Assembly (NCBI GenBank): GCA_009746045.1
Contig: RPFO01000406.1
Coordinates: 489,501 to 553,500 of the forward strand
Direction of reading: 5' to 3'
Source of the DNA: Mesostigma viride
Taxonomy: Eukaryota; Streptophyta; Mesostigmatophyceae; Mesostigmatales; Mesostigmataceae
DNA length: 64,000 bases
The notes beneath the pieces are model-generated. The model had not been told where the DNA came from, did no database searches, and was given only the letters and a program-made list of their open reading frames with translations. The stretch's first letter is position 1; each line of letters begins with the position of its first letter. The position numbers and the translations under genes were made by a program. This document shows positions 54,061 through 64,000 of the stretch, piece by piece.

Positions 54061-56185
54061 ACCAGCTTAATTAAGCGTGGACAATATACACTTTGGGGAT
54101 GTCTTCACTTGTTTCATGTAGCTTAGCAAGGAAAATGGGGCCCCACTTGTGGGAACTGCAATGGGCTACGACGCAGCTTGTAGCTTGCCTCTGAGCTGGA
54201 CTAATCATTGTTTTAACTTACGTGATGCATACGTCAGCAGTGGACGCGGTCACATATGAACAGGAACAAGAAACCACCGTCGCCGTTATTTATATAGGTC
54301 TGGTGTCAACTTGTCAAAAAGCAAGCACGGCACATTGATGTCAAGCTGGTCTGATGCCACAACCTGGACGCTGCACTACTGTAGTGGTCGAAATCACTTT
54401 GCGACAAATACTTTGCGAATGGACCTCGTGAACTTGGTGGCAGAGTTCATAGTATGGGGAGGTCTTTTAAGGTTTGTTTACTTTGGATGCCTGCGCAGTG
54501 ATGTGGGGATGCCCAATGCTGTTGCTTGCCTTGCCTTGCCTTGCCTTCCCTATGTGCAAATACAGAATGGGTGGACTGCACTCCACGTGGCTGCTGAAAA
54601 GGGCCACCTGGAGCTGGTCAAGTACCTGGTGGCGGACAAGGGGATGAGCGCGGATGCCAAGACCAATGTAAGTGCATGGACTTGGGGAAGGTTGGGTAGC
54701 AACTGCATCTGCGGTCGGTATGAGCGGGCTCCGCTGCATGAAGGGACATTGGCACGGTCCCAAGCACTATAGACTAGAACGATTTCAACTTCAATGGACC
54801 TTGGGCACACCCGGGGATACTCGTGGGGAGTAAAATAAGGGCTCGGAAATAGTCTTAGGGCGGTGGGATAGTCACCCTCAAGTCAGTAGGTAAGTACGGA
54901 ATGATAGAGATGATGTATTGTCAGCGCTTCAACGACCAACCTGTGACCGTGGTTTCTTAATTCACTTACGTGCCTCTGTTAAGGGATTCACATGGAGGGG
55001 GGGGGGGGGGGGGGCAGGGGGTAAAAATGTTTTGAAGAGTTTGTTCCTTTTATTCCTGATGGATGCACGAAAAGAAAGGGCAGGGACCGCTGCCTTTTCT
55101 TGTTGCCATTATAGTGTGTTGCTACCCTGATATGTCCCCCAACGTTAATTAATTCCTAATGCTGACATCAACCGACTGCCAAACATGCGATACAATTTCA
55201 CTTCCCGGCACACCTCCAAGCTGAGAGAAACCTGACGTATTATAGTGGGCAGAAAATGAATCATGAATGGTAGTGTGCGGGGCACGGCTCATGAAATGTC
55301 GGTAAGACCTTGTTTGAATCAATGTCACACGAGAATGTGGCAGCTTGCCAATTGTAGTCTGTCGTGAAATGACCAAGCTGCAAGACCCTATTTCTAATAA
55401 GACGTTTTGGTTATTTAAAAGATTGTCTGCGCCAACAAGGGTTAAGAGTCCTTTTTTGCAATTGGTATGTGCACAATGCATGCTAACCTATGGCCTTTTG
55501 ACCTAAATGCCATGCATTCGGTCGCCCTACACACATTGATATGAAGGAGGACCTGGTAAATACCCAAGGGCCTATCCCATGGTCTGCTGACCCATGTGCG
55601 GCACTTTTAGACCCCGGACCAAACAGTTGGTACTTATAACTGTAACCCACATATTCAATTACCCTCAACCAAAATGCCAGGCGAATCTCCACTTCAAGGG
55701 CTTTCAGAATATGCAATAACATCATGGGTTCATCAAGGCATTTGGATAATAGCTCCAGTCAGTGTTGGCCAAAGGACGACGTTTTTCCCAATAAACTCTT
55801 CCCCCACCATAACTGGCCAGGGAGGGTCAGGAACCTCGATATTGGCCTTGGACAATTCACATGAATTGGATAGTCTAAAGGTGCCTTCGCGGGCCACATC
55901 GTGTAGGCCTAATTGGTTGCCCACTAGCCTGTGCTCATTTACCTGTGTGGCTTGCGCACCTGTAAAGAGCCGTCTTTGCCAAGGATGCACTGCGTTTATG
56001 CATTTTAACACGCTGCAAAAGTGTACTGACTGAAGTTGTGCAATACGGATGCAAAAAAAGCAGGCCAGCCAATTCTTGGAAATACAAGGCCAAACTACAT
56101 CTTCTTCCATTAGTTGTCAACAAAATGCATTTGAAACAAAGACTTATCTTCTAAGATATATTCGATTGATAATGTATCAATAGGT
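54061..56185. repeat. Dispersed unit copy 5 with solo ankyrin exon
   Basis: It is a complete unit body with exon 54566-54667 and a G-run of about 16 at 55000-55015. A CCTTG microsatellite (about 54522-54547) in the intron just before the acceptor has expanded relative to the 51.8-kb copy. The unit is interrupted at TAATGTATCAA by the non-autonomous element and resumes at 58513. Confidence 0.75.
54566..54667 (+). CDS. Solo ankyrin exon
   Basis: An open phase-0 exon (NGWTALHVAAEKGHLELVKY, then LVADKGMSADAKTN) precedes GTAAGT. The intron before it has a CCTTG pentamer run. Confidence 0.6.
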
Positions 56186-58512
56186 GCTGAAGCTAAGGTC
56201 CATTGGAGTGCCTTCCTACCAGAGAAACAAGTTTATTACAATAAGTGTGTGCAGGCTTTAACAGTTGAGCCTAGCCACACCCTCAAAATCATTGTACAAG
56301 TCATTGTCAAGTTAGGCCAGTTCACCATGCTGGGGCCCAGCACATGCCCCCTTGGTCCAATCTTGTCCCCAACAGCAGCGAGGGTGGGTGGGTGGGAGCT
56401 GCAAAAAGGCCTCCCTACGTTCACCACACCACTCTAAGTACGGTGTGAAAATGGAAAACAAAGCACATGTCTCAAGGCGCCGCGCCCCCCTCAATCAAGG
56501 GCGGGCACGGTTGCCAGTAGGCACTAGTACCGGCGCACCGCCGGTCCCTTTTCTCTCTCTAGTCCTAAGTAACAACAAGCACCTAACATGGTGTAGGTGA
56601 CGTACGGTAGAGCTACGCTACAGGCGGCAGATCGGCCCCCTTTGAGCCCGCCGCAACATAACTATAAAATGAGCAGATAGCTCAGAAAATAGGTGCTGAA
56701 GCTAAGGTCCATTGGAGTGCCTTCCTACCAGAGAAACAAGTTTATTACAATAAGTGTGTGCAGGCTTTAACAGTTGAGCCTAGCCACACCCTCAAAATCA
56801 TTGTACAAGTCATTGTCAAGTTAGGCCAGTTCACCATGCTGGGGCCCAGCACATGCCCCCTTGGTCCAATCTTGTCCCACATCACCATCTCTGGCCACCC
56901 AGGCCGTTTCCAGCCCTGGTGGTAGGAACGCAACCACTTGGAATGCTGGGCTCTTGTTGGCATGATGATGCCCCCCTTCCCGCCCCCGTGTGGCCGCTAC
57001 GGTCTCCCGGCGGACGCAGGGCGGAGCCACATGCGTTCCCCTTCTTAGAGGGGCGCATCCCAGTGCTGCCGCTTTAGGACTTATGCCACCTGGGAACGTC
57101 TCCAGCTCACCCAACCACCATCACCAGCCCACCGGCAAAGCCGCTGGGATTTCCCGAGGGTAGAGCCACTGCCACTGGCTCCATTACCCCCCATCGTGGT
57201 GATAATGATGGCTGCGGACCTCCTAGCGCCAAGGCTCACCATCGCCATGGTGTCACGAGCCTTGGCGCAGCCGCAGCCGAGTGGAGCTTTATTATGGTAT
57301 ATAATGCATTTTCTTAAAACAAAGCCGGACCGCACTGCCGGGTTCCACACGCACCCCCCCTCGTGGGGGGCGCGTGAAAACGGCAAAGGCAAAGCGGAGC
57401 CCGCCGCCTTTGGGCGGGCGTAGCGGAGCCTTTGCCGTTTTCACGCGCCCCCCGCGCGGGGAAATTTTTTTTCCAGGCTTGCCAGGCGCTGTAGAATTTC
57501 TTAACCAGATTTTTTGTAAGTGCGCATGAATACCCACGGTTTTCCGCAGCTTCCCACCTCTCCCTTATCGCCAAGGGCAGAAGGGGCCTGCTCGCCGGAG
57601 CGCCGAGAGGGTACAGAGTGCCTGCCGACCTACCCATGCCGACAGGACCCCCCCCGACCCACGGCAGCCGCTGCCTTTGCTGAAAAACTGGGCAATTATG
57701 AATAGCGCGCTCCTCCCACCAAGATTCGCTCCAGCCCCGCATCCTCCCCGAAACTCCCGTCTGGCCACAGGCCGAAAGATCGGGTCCGCTGTCAGGCTCC
57801 TGGTAGTTATGGGCTACCCTGGCACCCCACGCTAGCCATCTCCACGTTTAAGGCAGATTCGCCTCCACCTGTGATTCTTTCCACCGTAGCCGCTGGCCCT
57901 GGCCTGTATGGCTCCTTCCCTGACGTTGTCCGACTAAAAACGCAGCTTCCCCAGTGTCAGGAAGCTGCTTGCCGCACCCAGGGGTAGAGGGGAATCGTCA
58001 GTGGGCCCAGCGCCGGAAATCACACCCTTTTACTCAAATCGTAGAGCCCCCCACCCAACAACCATTACCGTGGCCTGTAACGGTAGGTGGCGATCATAAA
58101 GACTTTTATTCCAGGCCTCTCCACGCCCGGAGAGGCCGATAGCATCGTCTTACATTCAGCGCAGCCGCCATAGCGGCCAGCCGACCTTGCCAGCAAATGC
58201 TGGGATCAAGTTGCGAAGCTGCAAAAAGGCCTCCCTACGTTCACCACACCACTCTAAGTACGGTGTGAAAATGGAAAACAAAGCACATGTCTCAAGGCGC
58301 CGCGCCCCCCTCAATCAACTGAAGGGCGGGCACGGTTGCCAGTAGGCACTAGTACCGGCGCACCGCCGGTCCCTTTTCTCTCTCTAGTCCTAAGTAACAA
58401 CAAGCACCTAACATGGTGTAGGTGACGTACGGTAGAGCTACGCTACAGGCAGCAGATCGGCCCCCTTTGAGCCCGCCGCAACATAACTATAAAATGAGCA
58501 GATAGCTCAGAA
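56186..58512 (-). mobile_element. Non-autonomous split-repeat element, copy 1
   Basis: Reading minus: A1 (58512-58208), internal region, B1 (about 56880-56691), A2 (56690-56390), B2 (about 56380-56186). A is about 300 bp and B about 190 bp. This is the same A1-x-B1-A2-B2 plan as the YR elements, but no RT or recombinase is present. Its 5' end reads TTTCTGAGCTATCTGCTCATTTT, close to family 2's start. The internal region has conserved frames shared with the 62-64 kb copy (LPLAIRERW.AAENRGYSCA and MAMVSLGARRSAAIIITTMG), with no recognised function. It carries an 89-bp palindrome (57365-57453) that the other copy lacks. Confidence 0.75.
57365..57453. repeat. Perfect 26-bp inverted repeat (fold-back)
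   Basis: The left arm is GGGGGGCGCGTGAAAACGGC then AAAGGC; the right arm is its exact complement. The 37-nt loop has its own GCCCGCC/GGCGGGC stem. It is absent from the homologous site in the 63-kb copy (about 63218), so it is an insertion or a copy-specific expansion. Confidence 0.8.
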
Positions 58513-59370
58513 ATTATTTTATGCAACTTCGTCATAACGAGATTCATAGAACAGTGTAAAATATACTAGTACAATAATTATAGATTCGTATCAACCATGG
58601 AACTCCAAGGTATCCAGACTCTTGATTTAAACCAGGAGTAGAGCACATGTGACAGGCATGTCCACCGCCGATGCTCATGTTAACACAAATTTCTTGTGAA
58701 AGGCTAGCCTTACCCCCTTGCAAAGAAGCATGGAGGGTGGGCAGGAAGAGAAAAGGACCTGAGCTCAGCTAGGTGGAATTTTTTTGTCTTTTCGTGGCAC
58801 CCAGTCTTGTCACGAATGGCATTTTTTCGCCGCACATTTTTTGCGCCTGAGCAAATGACACAAAAGGTCACATGGCATACCACTTGCCGACATGTTGTGT
58901 AAAAATGCCGGCGCTCTTCAGTCACATAATGCATCGGAGAAAAGCCTCAGATATAGGTGATCACTGCGTCATTAACAAAAAATCTAGACTGTGGTAAGAT
59001 AGTATCACATCGCAGCTCTCGCAAGGCTCGCTAGAAACTGGCCAAATCTTTGCCACCACAGATCCGTGTCAGGCCACAGCGGCCCCAAAGGACTTGTCAC
59101 ATCAAACCTATAACCTAGATAAAGTGGCAACCCTTCCACCATAGTGAAAAAGGATTTATGGTCAGATATCCATGATTCTAGGCACCGCACAGCTCCAGAG
59201 GAACCATACTCGGTGTTCAAACAATGAGTGGAGCACATACAAAAGGCAGGCCTCATCCTGGCCGCCTCATGGGAACAATCAATGCTTGTCAAAAGGCTAG
59301 CCTTACCCTTACATCCGTCTCTGGCGGTCCATGCCAGGGTCAAAGAACCTATCCTTAGTCGAAAGAATAA
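58513..59370 (-). repeat. Unit end plus family 1 3'-end relic
   Basis: 58513-58590 continues the interrupted unit (TTATTTTATGCAACTTCGTC). Then B2 (ACCATGGAACTCCAAGGTAT), A2 and B1 follow as in other relics. Confidence 0.65.
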
Positions 59371-61460
59371 CCAGCTTAATTAAGCGTGGGCAATATAAAC
59401 TTGGCGAATGTCTTCACTTACTTCATGTAGCTTGACAAGGAAAACGGGGCCACACTCGTGGGAACTTCAACGGGTTACGGCGCAGCTTGTAGCTTGCTTC
59501 TGAGCTGGACTAAGCATTGTTTTAACTTACGTGATGCATGCGTCAGCAGTGGACGCGGTCACATATGAACACGAACAAGAAACCACCGTCGCCGTTATTT
59601 ATATAGGTCTGGTGTCAACTTGTTAAAAGGAAAGCATGGCACATTGATTTCAAGATGGTCTAGTGGCACAGCCTGGACGCTGCACTACTGCAGTGGTCGA
59701 AATCACTTTGCGACAAGTACTTTGCGAATCGACCTCGTGAACTTGGGTGCAGGTTCATAGTTTGGGGAGGTCTTTTAAGGTTTGTTTACTTTTGCATGCC
59801 TGCGCAGTGATGTGGGGATGTCCGGTGCTGTGGTTTGCCTTCCCTACGTGCAAATACAGAAGGGGGTCACTGCTCTCCACCTTGCTGCCAGTTCCGGCCA
59901 CCTGGAGGTGGTCAAGTACCTGGTGGAGGACAAGGGGATGAGCGCGGATGCCAAGGACAACGTGAGTGCTTGGACTTGGGGAAGGTTGGGTAGCAACTGC
60001 ATCTGCGGTCGGTATGAACGGGCTCCGCTGCATGAAGGGACATTGGCACGGTCCCAAGCACTATAAAACATAATGATTTCAACTTGAATGGCTCTGGGGC
60101 ACACCCGGGGATACTCGAGGGGAGTAAAATAAGGGCTTGGAAATAGTCTTAGGGCGGTGGGATAGTCACCCTCAAGTCAGTAGGTAAGTACGGAATGATA
60201 GAGATGATGTATTGTCAGCGCTTCAACGACCAACCTGTGACCGTGGTTTCTTAATTCACTTATGTGCCTCTGTTAAGGGATTCACATGGAGGGTGGGGGG
60301 GGTGGGGGGCAGGGGGTAAAAATGTTTTGAAGAGTTTGTTCCTTTTATTCCTGATGGATGCACGAAAAGAAAGGGCAGGGACCGCCGCCTTTTCTTGTTG
60401 CCATTATAGTGTGTTGCTACCCTGATATGCCCCCCAACGTTAAGTAATTCCTAATGCAGAGACCGACTGCCAAACATGCGATACAATTTCACTTCCCGGC
60501 ACACCTCAAAGCTGAGAGAAACCTGACATATTATAATGGGCAGCAAATGGATAATGAATGGTAGTGTGCGGGGCACGGCTCATGAAACGTCGGTAAGACC
60601 TTGTTTGAATCAATTTCACACGAGAATAGGGCTGCTTGCCAATTGTAGTCTGTCATGAAATGAGCAAGACCCTATTTCTAATAGGACGTTTTAGTTATTT
60701 AAAAGATTGTCTGTGCCAACAAGGGCTAAGAGTCCTATATTGCAATTGGTATGTGCACAATACATGCTAACCTATGGCCTTTTCACCTAAATGCCATCCA
60801 TTCGGTCTCCCTACGCACATCGATATGAAGGAGGACCTGGTAAATACCCAAGGGCCTATCCCATGGTCTGCTGACCCATGTGCGGCACTTTTAGACCCCG
60901 GACCAAACAGTTGGTACTCATAACTGTAACCCACATTTTCAATTACCCTCAACCAAAATGCCAGGCGAATCTCCACTTCAAGGGCTTTCAGAATTTGCAA
61001 TAACATCATGGGTTCATCAAGGCATTTGGATAATAGCTCCAGTCAGTGTTGGCCAAAGGACGACCTTTTTCCCAGTACACGCTTCCCGCCCCCCTAACTG
61101 GCCAGGGAGGGTCAGGAACCTCGATATTGGCCTTGGACAATTCACATGAATTGGATAGTCTAAAGGTGCCTTCGCGGGCCACATCGTGTAGGCCTAATTG
61201 GTTGCCCACTAGCCTGTGCTCATTTACCTGTGTGGCTTGCGCACCTGTAAAGAGCCGTCTTTGCCAAGGATGCACTGCGTTTATGCATTTTAACACGCTG
61301 CAAAAGTGTACTGACTGAAGTTGTGCAATACGGATGCAAAAAAAGCAGGCCAGCCAATTCTTGGAAATACAAGGCCAAACTACATCTTCTTCCATTAGTT
61401 GTCAACAAAATGCATTTGAAACAAAGACTTATCTTCTAAGATAAATCCGATTTATAATGT
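59371..61460. repeat. Dispersed unit copy 6 with solo ankyrin exon
   Basis: It is a complete unit body with exon 59860-59961, a G-rich stretch near 60290-60315 and the usual right half. It is very similar to the 54-56 kb copy. Confidence 0.75.
59860..59961 (+). CDS. Solo ankyrin exon
   Basis: An open phase-0 exon (KGVTALHLAASSGHLEVVKY, then LVEDKGMSADAKDN) follows TGCAAATACAG and precedes GTGAGT. It combines the array's VEDK with the unit's MSADAK, an intermediate type. Confidence 0.6.
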
Positions 61461-62243
61461 ATTGTCATTTTATGCAACTTCGTCATAACAATATTTTTAG
61501 AACAGTGTAAAATATACTACTGCAATATTGATATAGTAGTATCAACCATGGAACTCCAAGGTAACCAAACTCTTGATTTAAACCAGGAGTGGAGCACATT
61601 TGTAAGGCATGCCCACCGCCGATGCTCATGATAACACCTATAGCTTGTGAAAGGCTAGCCTTACCCCCTTGCAAAGAAGCATGGAGGGTGGGCAGGAAGA
61701 GAAAAGGACCTGAGCTTAGCTAGGTGGAATTTTTTTGTCTTTTCGTGGCACCCAGTCTTGTCACGAATGGCATTTTTTCACCGCACATTTTTTGCGCCTG
61801 AACAAATGACGCAAAAGGTCACATGGCATACCATTTGCCGGCGTCTTTATGTAGAAATGCCGGCGCTCTTCACTCACATGATCAGTTATGTAATGCATGG
61901 GAGAAAAGCCTCAGATATAGGTAATCACTGCGTCATTATCAAAAAATCTAGACAGTGGAAAGATAGTATCACATCGTAGCTCTCACAAGGCTGGCTAGAA
62001 ACTGGCCAAATCTTTGCCACCACAAATCCGTGTCAGGCCACAGCGGTCTCAAAAGGATTGTCACATCAAACCTATAACCTAGATAAAGTGGCAAGCCTTG
62101 CACCATAGTTACAAAGAGCTATGGTCAGATATCCATGATTCTAGGCACCGCACAACTCCAGAGGAACCAGACTCGGTGTTCAAACAATGAGTGGAGCACA
62201 TACTAAAGGCAGGCCTTATCCTGGCCGCCGATTCTCATGAGAA
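61461..62243 (-). repeat. Family 1 3'-end relic
   Basis: B2, A2 and the beginning of B1 are present; B1 is cut at GATTCTCATGAGAA by the next insertion. It includes ATCAGTTATGTAATGCATGG, a small insertion relative to other copies. Confidence 0.65.
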
Positions 62244-64000
62244 TTTTTGAGCTATCTGCTCATTTTATAGTTATGTTGCGGCGGGCTCAAAGGGGGCCGA
62301 TCTGTCGCCTGTAGCGTAGCTCTACCGTACGTCACCTACACCATGTAAGGTGCTTGTTGTTACTTAGGACTAGAGAGAAGGGTCTGGCGGTGCGCCGGTA
62401 CTAGTGCCTACTGGCAACCGTGCCCGCCCTTGATTGAGGGGGGCGCGGTGCCTTGAGACATGTGCTTTGTTTTCCATTTTCACACCGTACTTAGAGTGGT
62501 GTGGTGAACGTAGGGAGGCCTTTTTGCAGCTCGCAACTTTCCAACGTGAGGAAAGGTGGGCTGGCCGCTAGGGGGGCCGCTTTGCGGCCACTATGGCTGC
62601 TACGCCCAATGTAAGTCGACGCTGCGAGCCTCCCCGTGTTACGGAGAGGTGACCCGCTGTTGTTCGAAATATTGGTGAAGGGTTGAGGTGCTGGTCCTAG
62701 GGTGTTACCCCATGGCGCTGGGGTGCGCCGGCCGGGCTCCAGTTGGGAGCCCGTAGTGACTTGAATTTCGAAAGTCAATGAAGAGGGAAGGCGGTTTTTA
62801 GAGAAGGCGGGTTTTGGCGGAGAGCCCTGCGAAAGGACAGTGCGAAGTGACTAGCCCTGAAGGAAGCGCTAGATTTGCCCTCGGGTAAAGTGTCCGCCGG
62901 GGATTTTTTATCCCTGTAGCGGCGTGCACGGGGGAAGCAGGGCGTTTTTCATAAAGATGGGGGTCAAAAGAAACCAGAGGCGGAGGAGGGTGCACCAATG
63001 GCAGCGGCTGCCGTGGGTCGGGGGGGTCCTGTCGGCATGGGGAGGTCGGCAGGCGCCCTGTACCCTCTCGGCGCTCCGGCGAGCAGGCCCCTTCTGCCCT
63101 TGGCGATAAGGGAGAGGTGGGATGCTGCGGAAAACCGTGGGTATTCATGCGCACTTACAAAAAATCTGGTTAAGAAACTCTACAGCGCCTGGCAAGCCTG
63201 GAAAAAAATTTTCCCCCGGGGGTGCGTGTGGAACCCGGCAGTGCGGTCCGGCTTTGTTTTAAGAAAATGCATTATATACCATAATAAAGCTCCACTCGGC
63301 TGCGGCTGCGCCAAGGATCGTGACACCATGGCGATGGTGAGCCTTGGCGCTAGGAGGTCCGCAGCCATCATTATCACCACGATGGGGGGTAATAGAGCCA
63401 GTGGCAGTGGCTCTACCCTCGGGAAATCCCAGCGGCTTTGCCGGTGGGCTGGTGATGGTGGTGGGGTGAGCTGGAGACGTTCCCAGGTGGCATAAGTCCT
63501 AAAGCGGCAGCACTGGGATGCGCCCCTCTAAGAAGGGGAACGCATGTGGCTCCGCCCTGCGTCCGCCGGGAGACCGTAGCGGCCACACGGGGGCGGGAAG
63601 GGGGGCATCATCATGCCAACAAGAGCCCAGCATTCCAAGTGGTTGCGTTCCTACCACCAGGGCTGGAAACGGCCTGGGTGGCCAGAGATGGTGATGTGGG
63701 ACAAGATTGGACCAAGGGGGCATGTGCTGGGCCCCAGCATGGTGAACTGGCCTAACTTGACAATGACTTGTACAATGATTTTGAGGGTGCGGCTAGGCTC
63801 AACTGTTAAAGCCTGCACACACTTATTGTAATAAACTTGTTTCTCTGGTAGGAAGGCACTCCAATGGACCTTAGCTTCAGCACCTATTTTTTGAGCTATC
63901 TGCTCATTTTATAGTTATGTTGCGGCAGGCTCAAAGGGGGCCGATCTGCCGCCTGTAGCGTAGCTCTACCGTACGTCACCTACACCATGTAAGGTGCTTG
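62244..64000 (+). mobile_element. Non-autonomous split-repeat element, copy 2 (runs off the window)
   Basis: It is in the opposite orientation to copy 1: A1 (62244-62540), internal region, B1 (about 63705-63890), then A2 beginning at 63891 and continuing past the edge. The frame 62998-63495 (165 codons) is continuous here but split in copy 1, and 63613-63831 (72 codons) is shared by both. These frames have no recognised domain. The two copies form a long inverted repeat about 5 kb apart. Confidence 0.7.

Noticed and set aside
54990-55020. G-run and TTAGGG-like pieces as interstitial telomere
   Set aside because: A simple G homopolymer, with no tandem telomeric repeats here or at the window ends.

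Overview
The window is eukaryotic nuclear DNA. It holds spliced exons with GT-AG (and some GC-AG) introns, no operon-like gene order, and a high load of transposable elements and tandem duplications. The retroelements are tyrosine-recombinase (YR) types with split direct repeats, which are known from green algae, fungi and animals. With the moderately GC-rich coding style this makes a unicellular green alga (chlorophyte or prasinophyte) my best guess. No housekeeping gene, tRNA, rRNA or organelle sequence was recognised that could settle it.

Region 1 (1-21.4 kb, resuming at 35.8-39.15 kb) is a dense array of ankyrin-repeat exons. About 60 open exons were placed by eye. Nearly all are exactly 102 nt (34 codons; some 105, 96 or 93), begin and end in phase 0, and encode one ankyrin repeat each. 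They are separated by mutually homologous introns of about 130-140 nt, so exon plus intron repeats about every 235 bp. These are grouped into higher-order modules: a divergent 93-nt 'YPALN' exon with a GC donor, then several canonical exons, then in most modules a 'YGHN'-type exon, then a longer tail block with a conserved stop. There are about nine modules or part-modules, several broken by stops or frameshifts. One tail block is duplicated identically by eye over about 855 bp.

Region 2 (21.45-23.3, 30.0-32.3, 35.4-35.8, 39.15-40.0 and 41.2-62.2 kb) consists of copies of a unit of about 2.7-3.2 kb. Each complete copy holds a solo ankyrin exon ('VADKGMSADAK' type in most), non-coding sequence, and a 3' relic of a YR retroelement. 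The copies are tandem in 42-62 kb once later insertions are subtracted.

Region 3 is made of mobile elements. A YR retroelement on the minus strand (about 23.3-28.8 kb) and a second family on the plus strand (about 44.87-49.76 kb) each carry gag-like, reverse transcriptase/RNase H and tyrosine recombinase regions, with frameshifts. The first shows the A1-ORFs-B1-A2-B2 split-repeat architecture in full. The second shows it through a truncated relic at 40.0-40.9 kb. A third, apparently non-autonomous split-repeat element occurs in opposite orientations at 56.19-58.51 kb and from 62.24 kb to the window edge. Its terminus resembles that of the second family. Also present are a 971-bp hAT-like element with an 8-bp target duplication, a 431-bp MITE-like element against a splice acceptor, a 756-bp tandem repeat, and several fold-back elements.

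The array appears to grow by exon-intron and module duplication while retroelements insert into it and disperse parts of it. Because the exons are phase-symmetric, any exon can be skipped or joined to any other in frame. That property, not any single gene, is the most interesting feature here. All coordinates were read by eye; repeat boundaries are good to roughly 5-20 bp.
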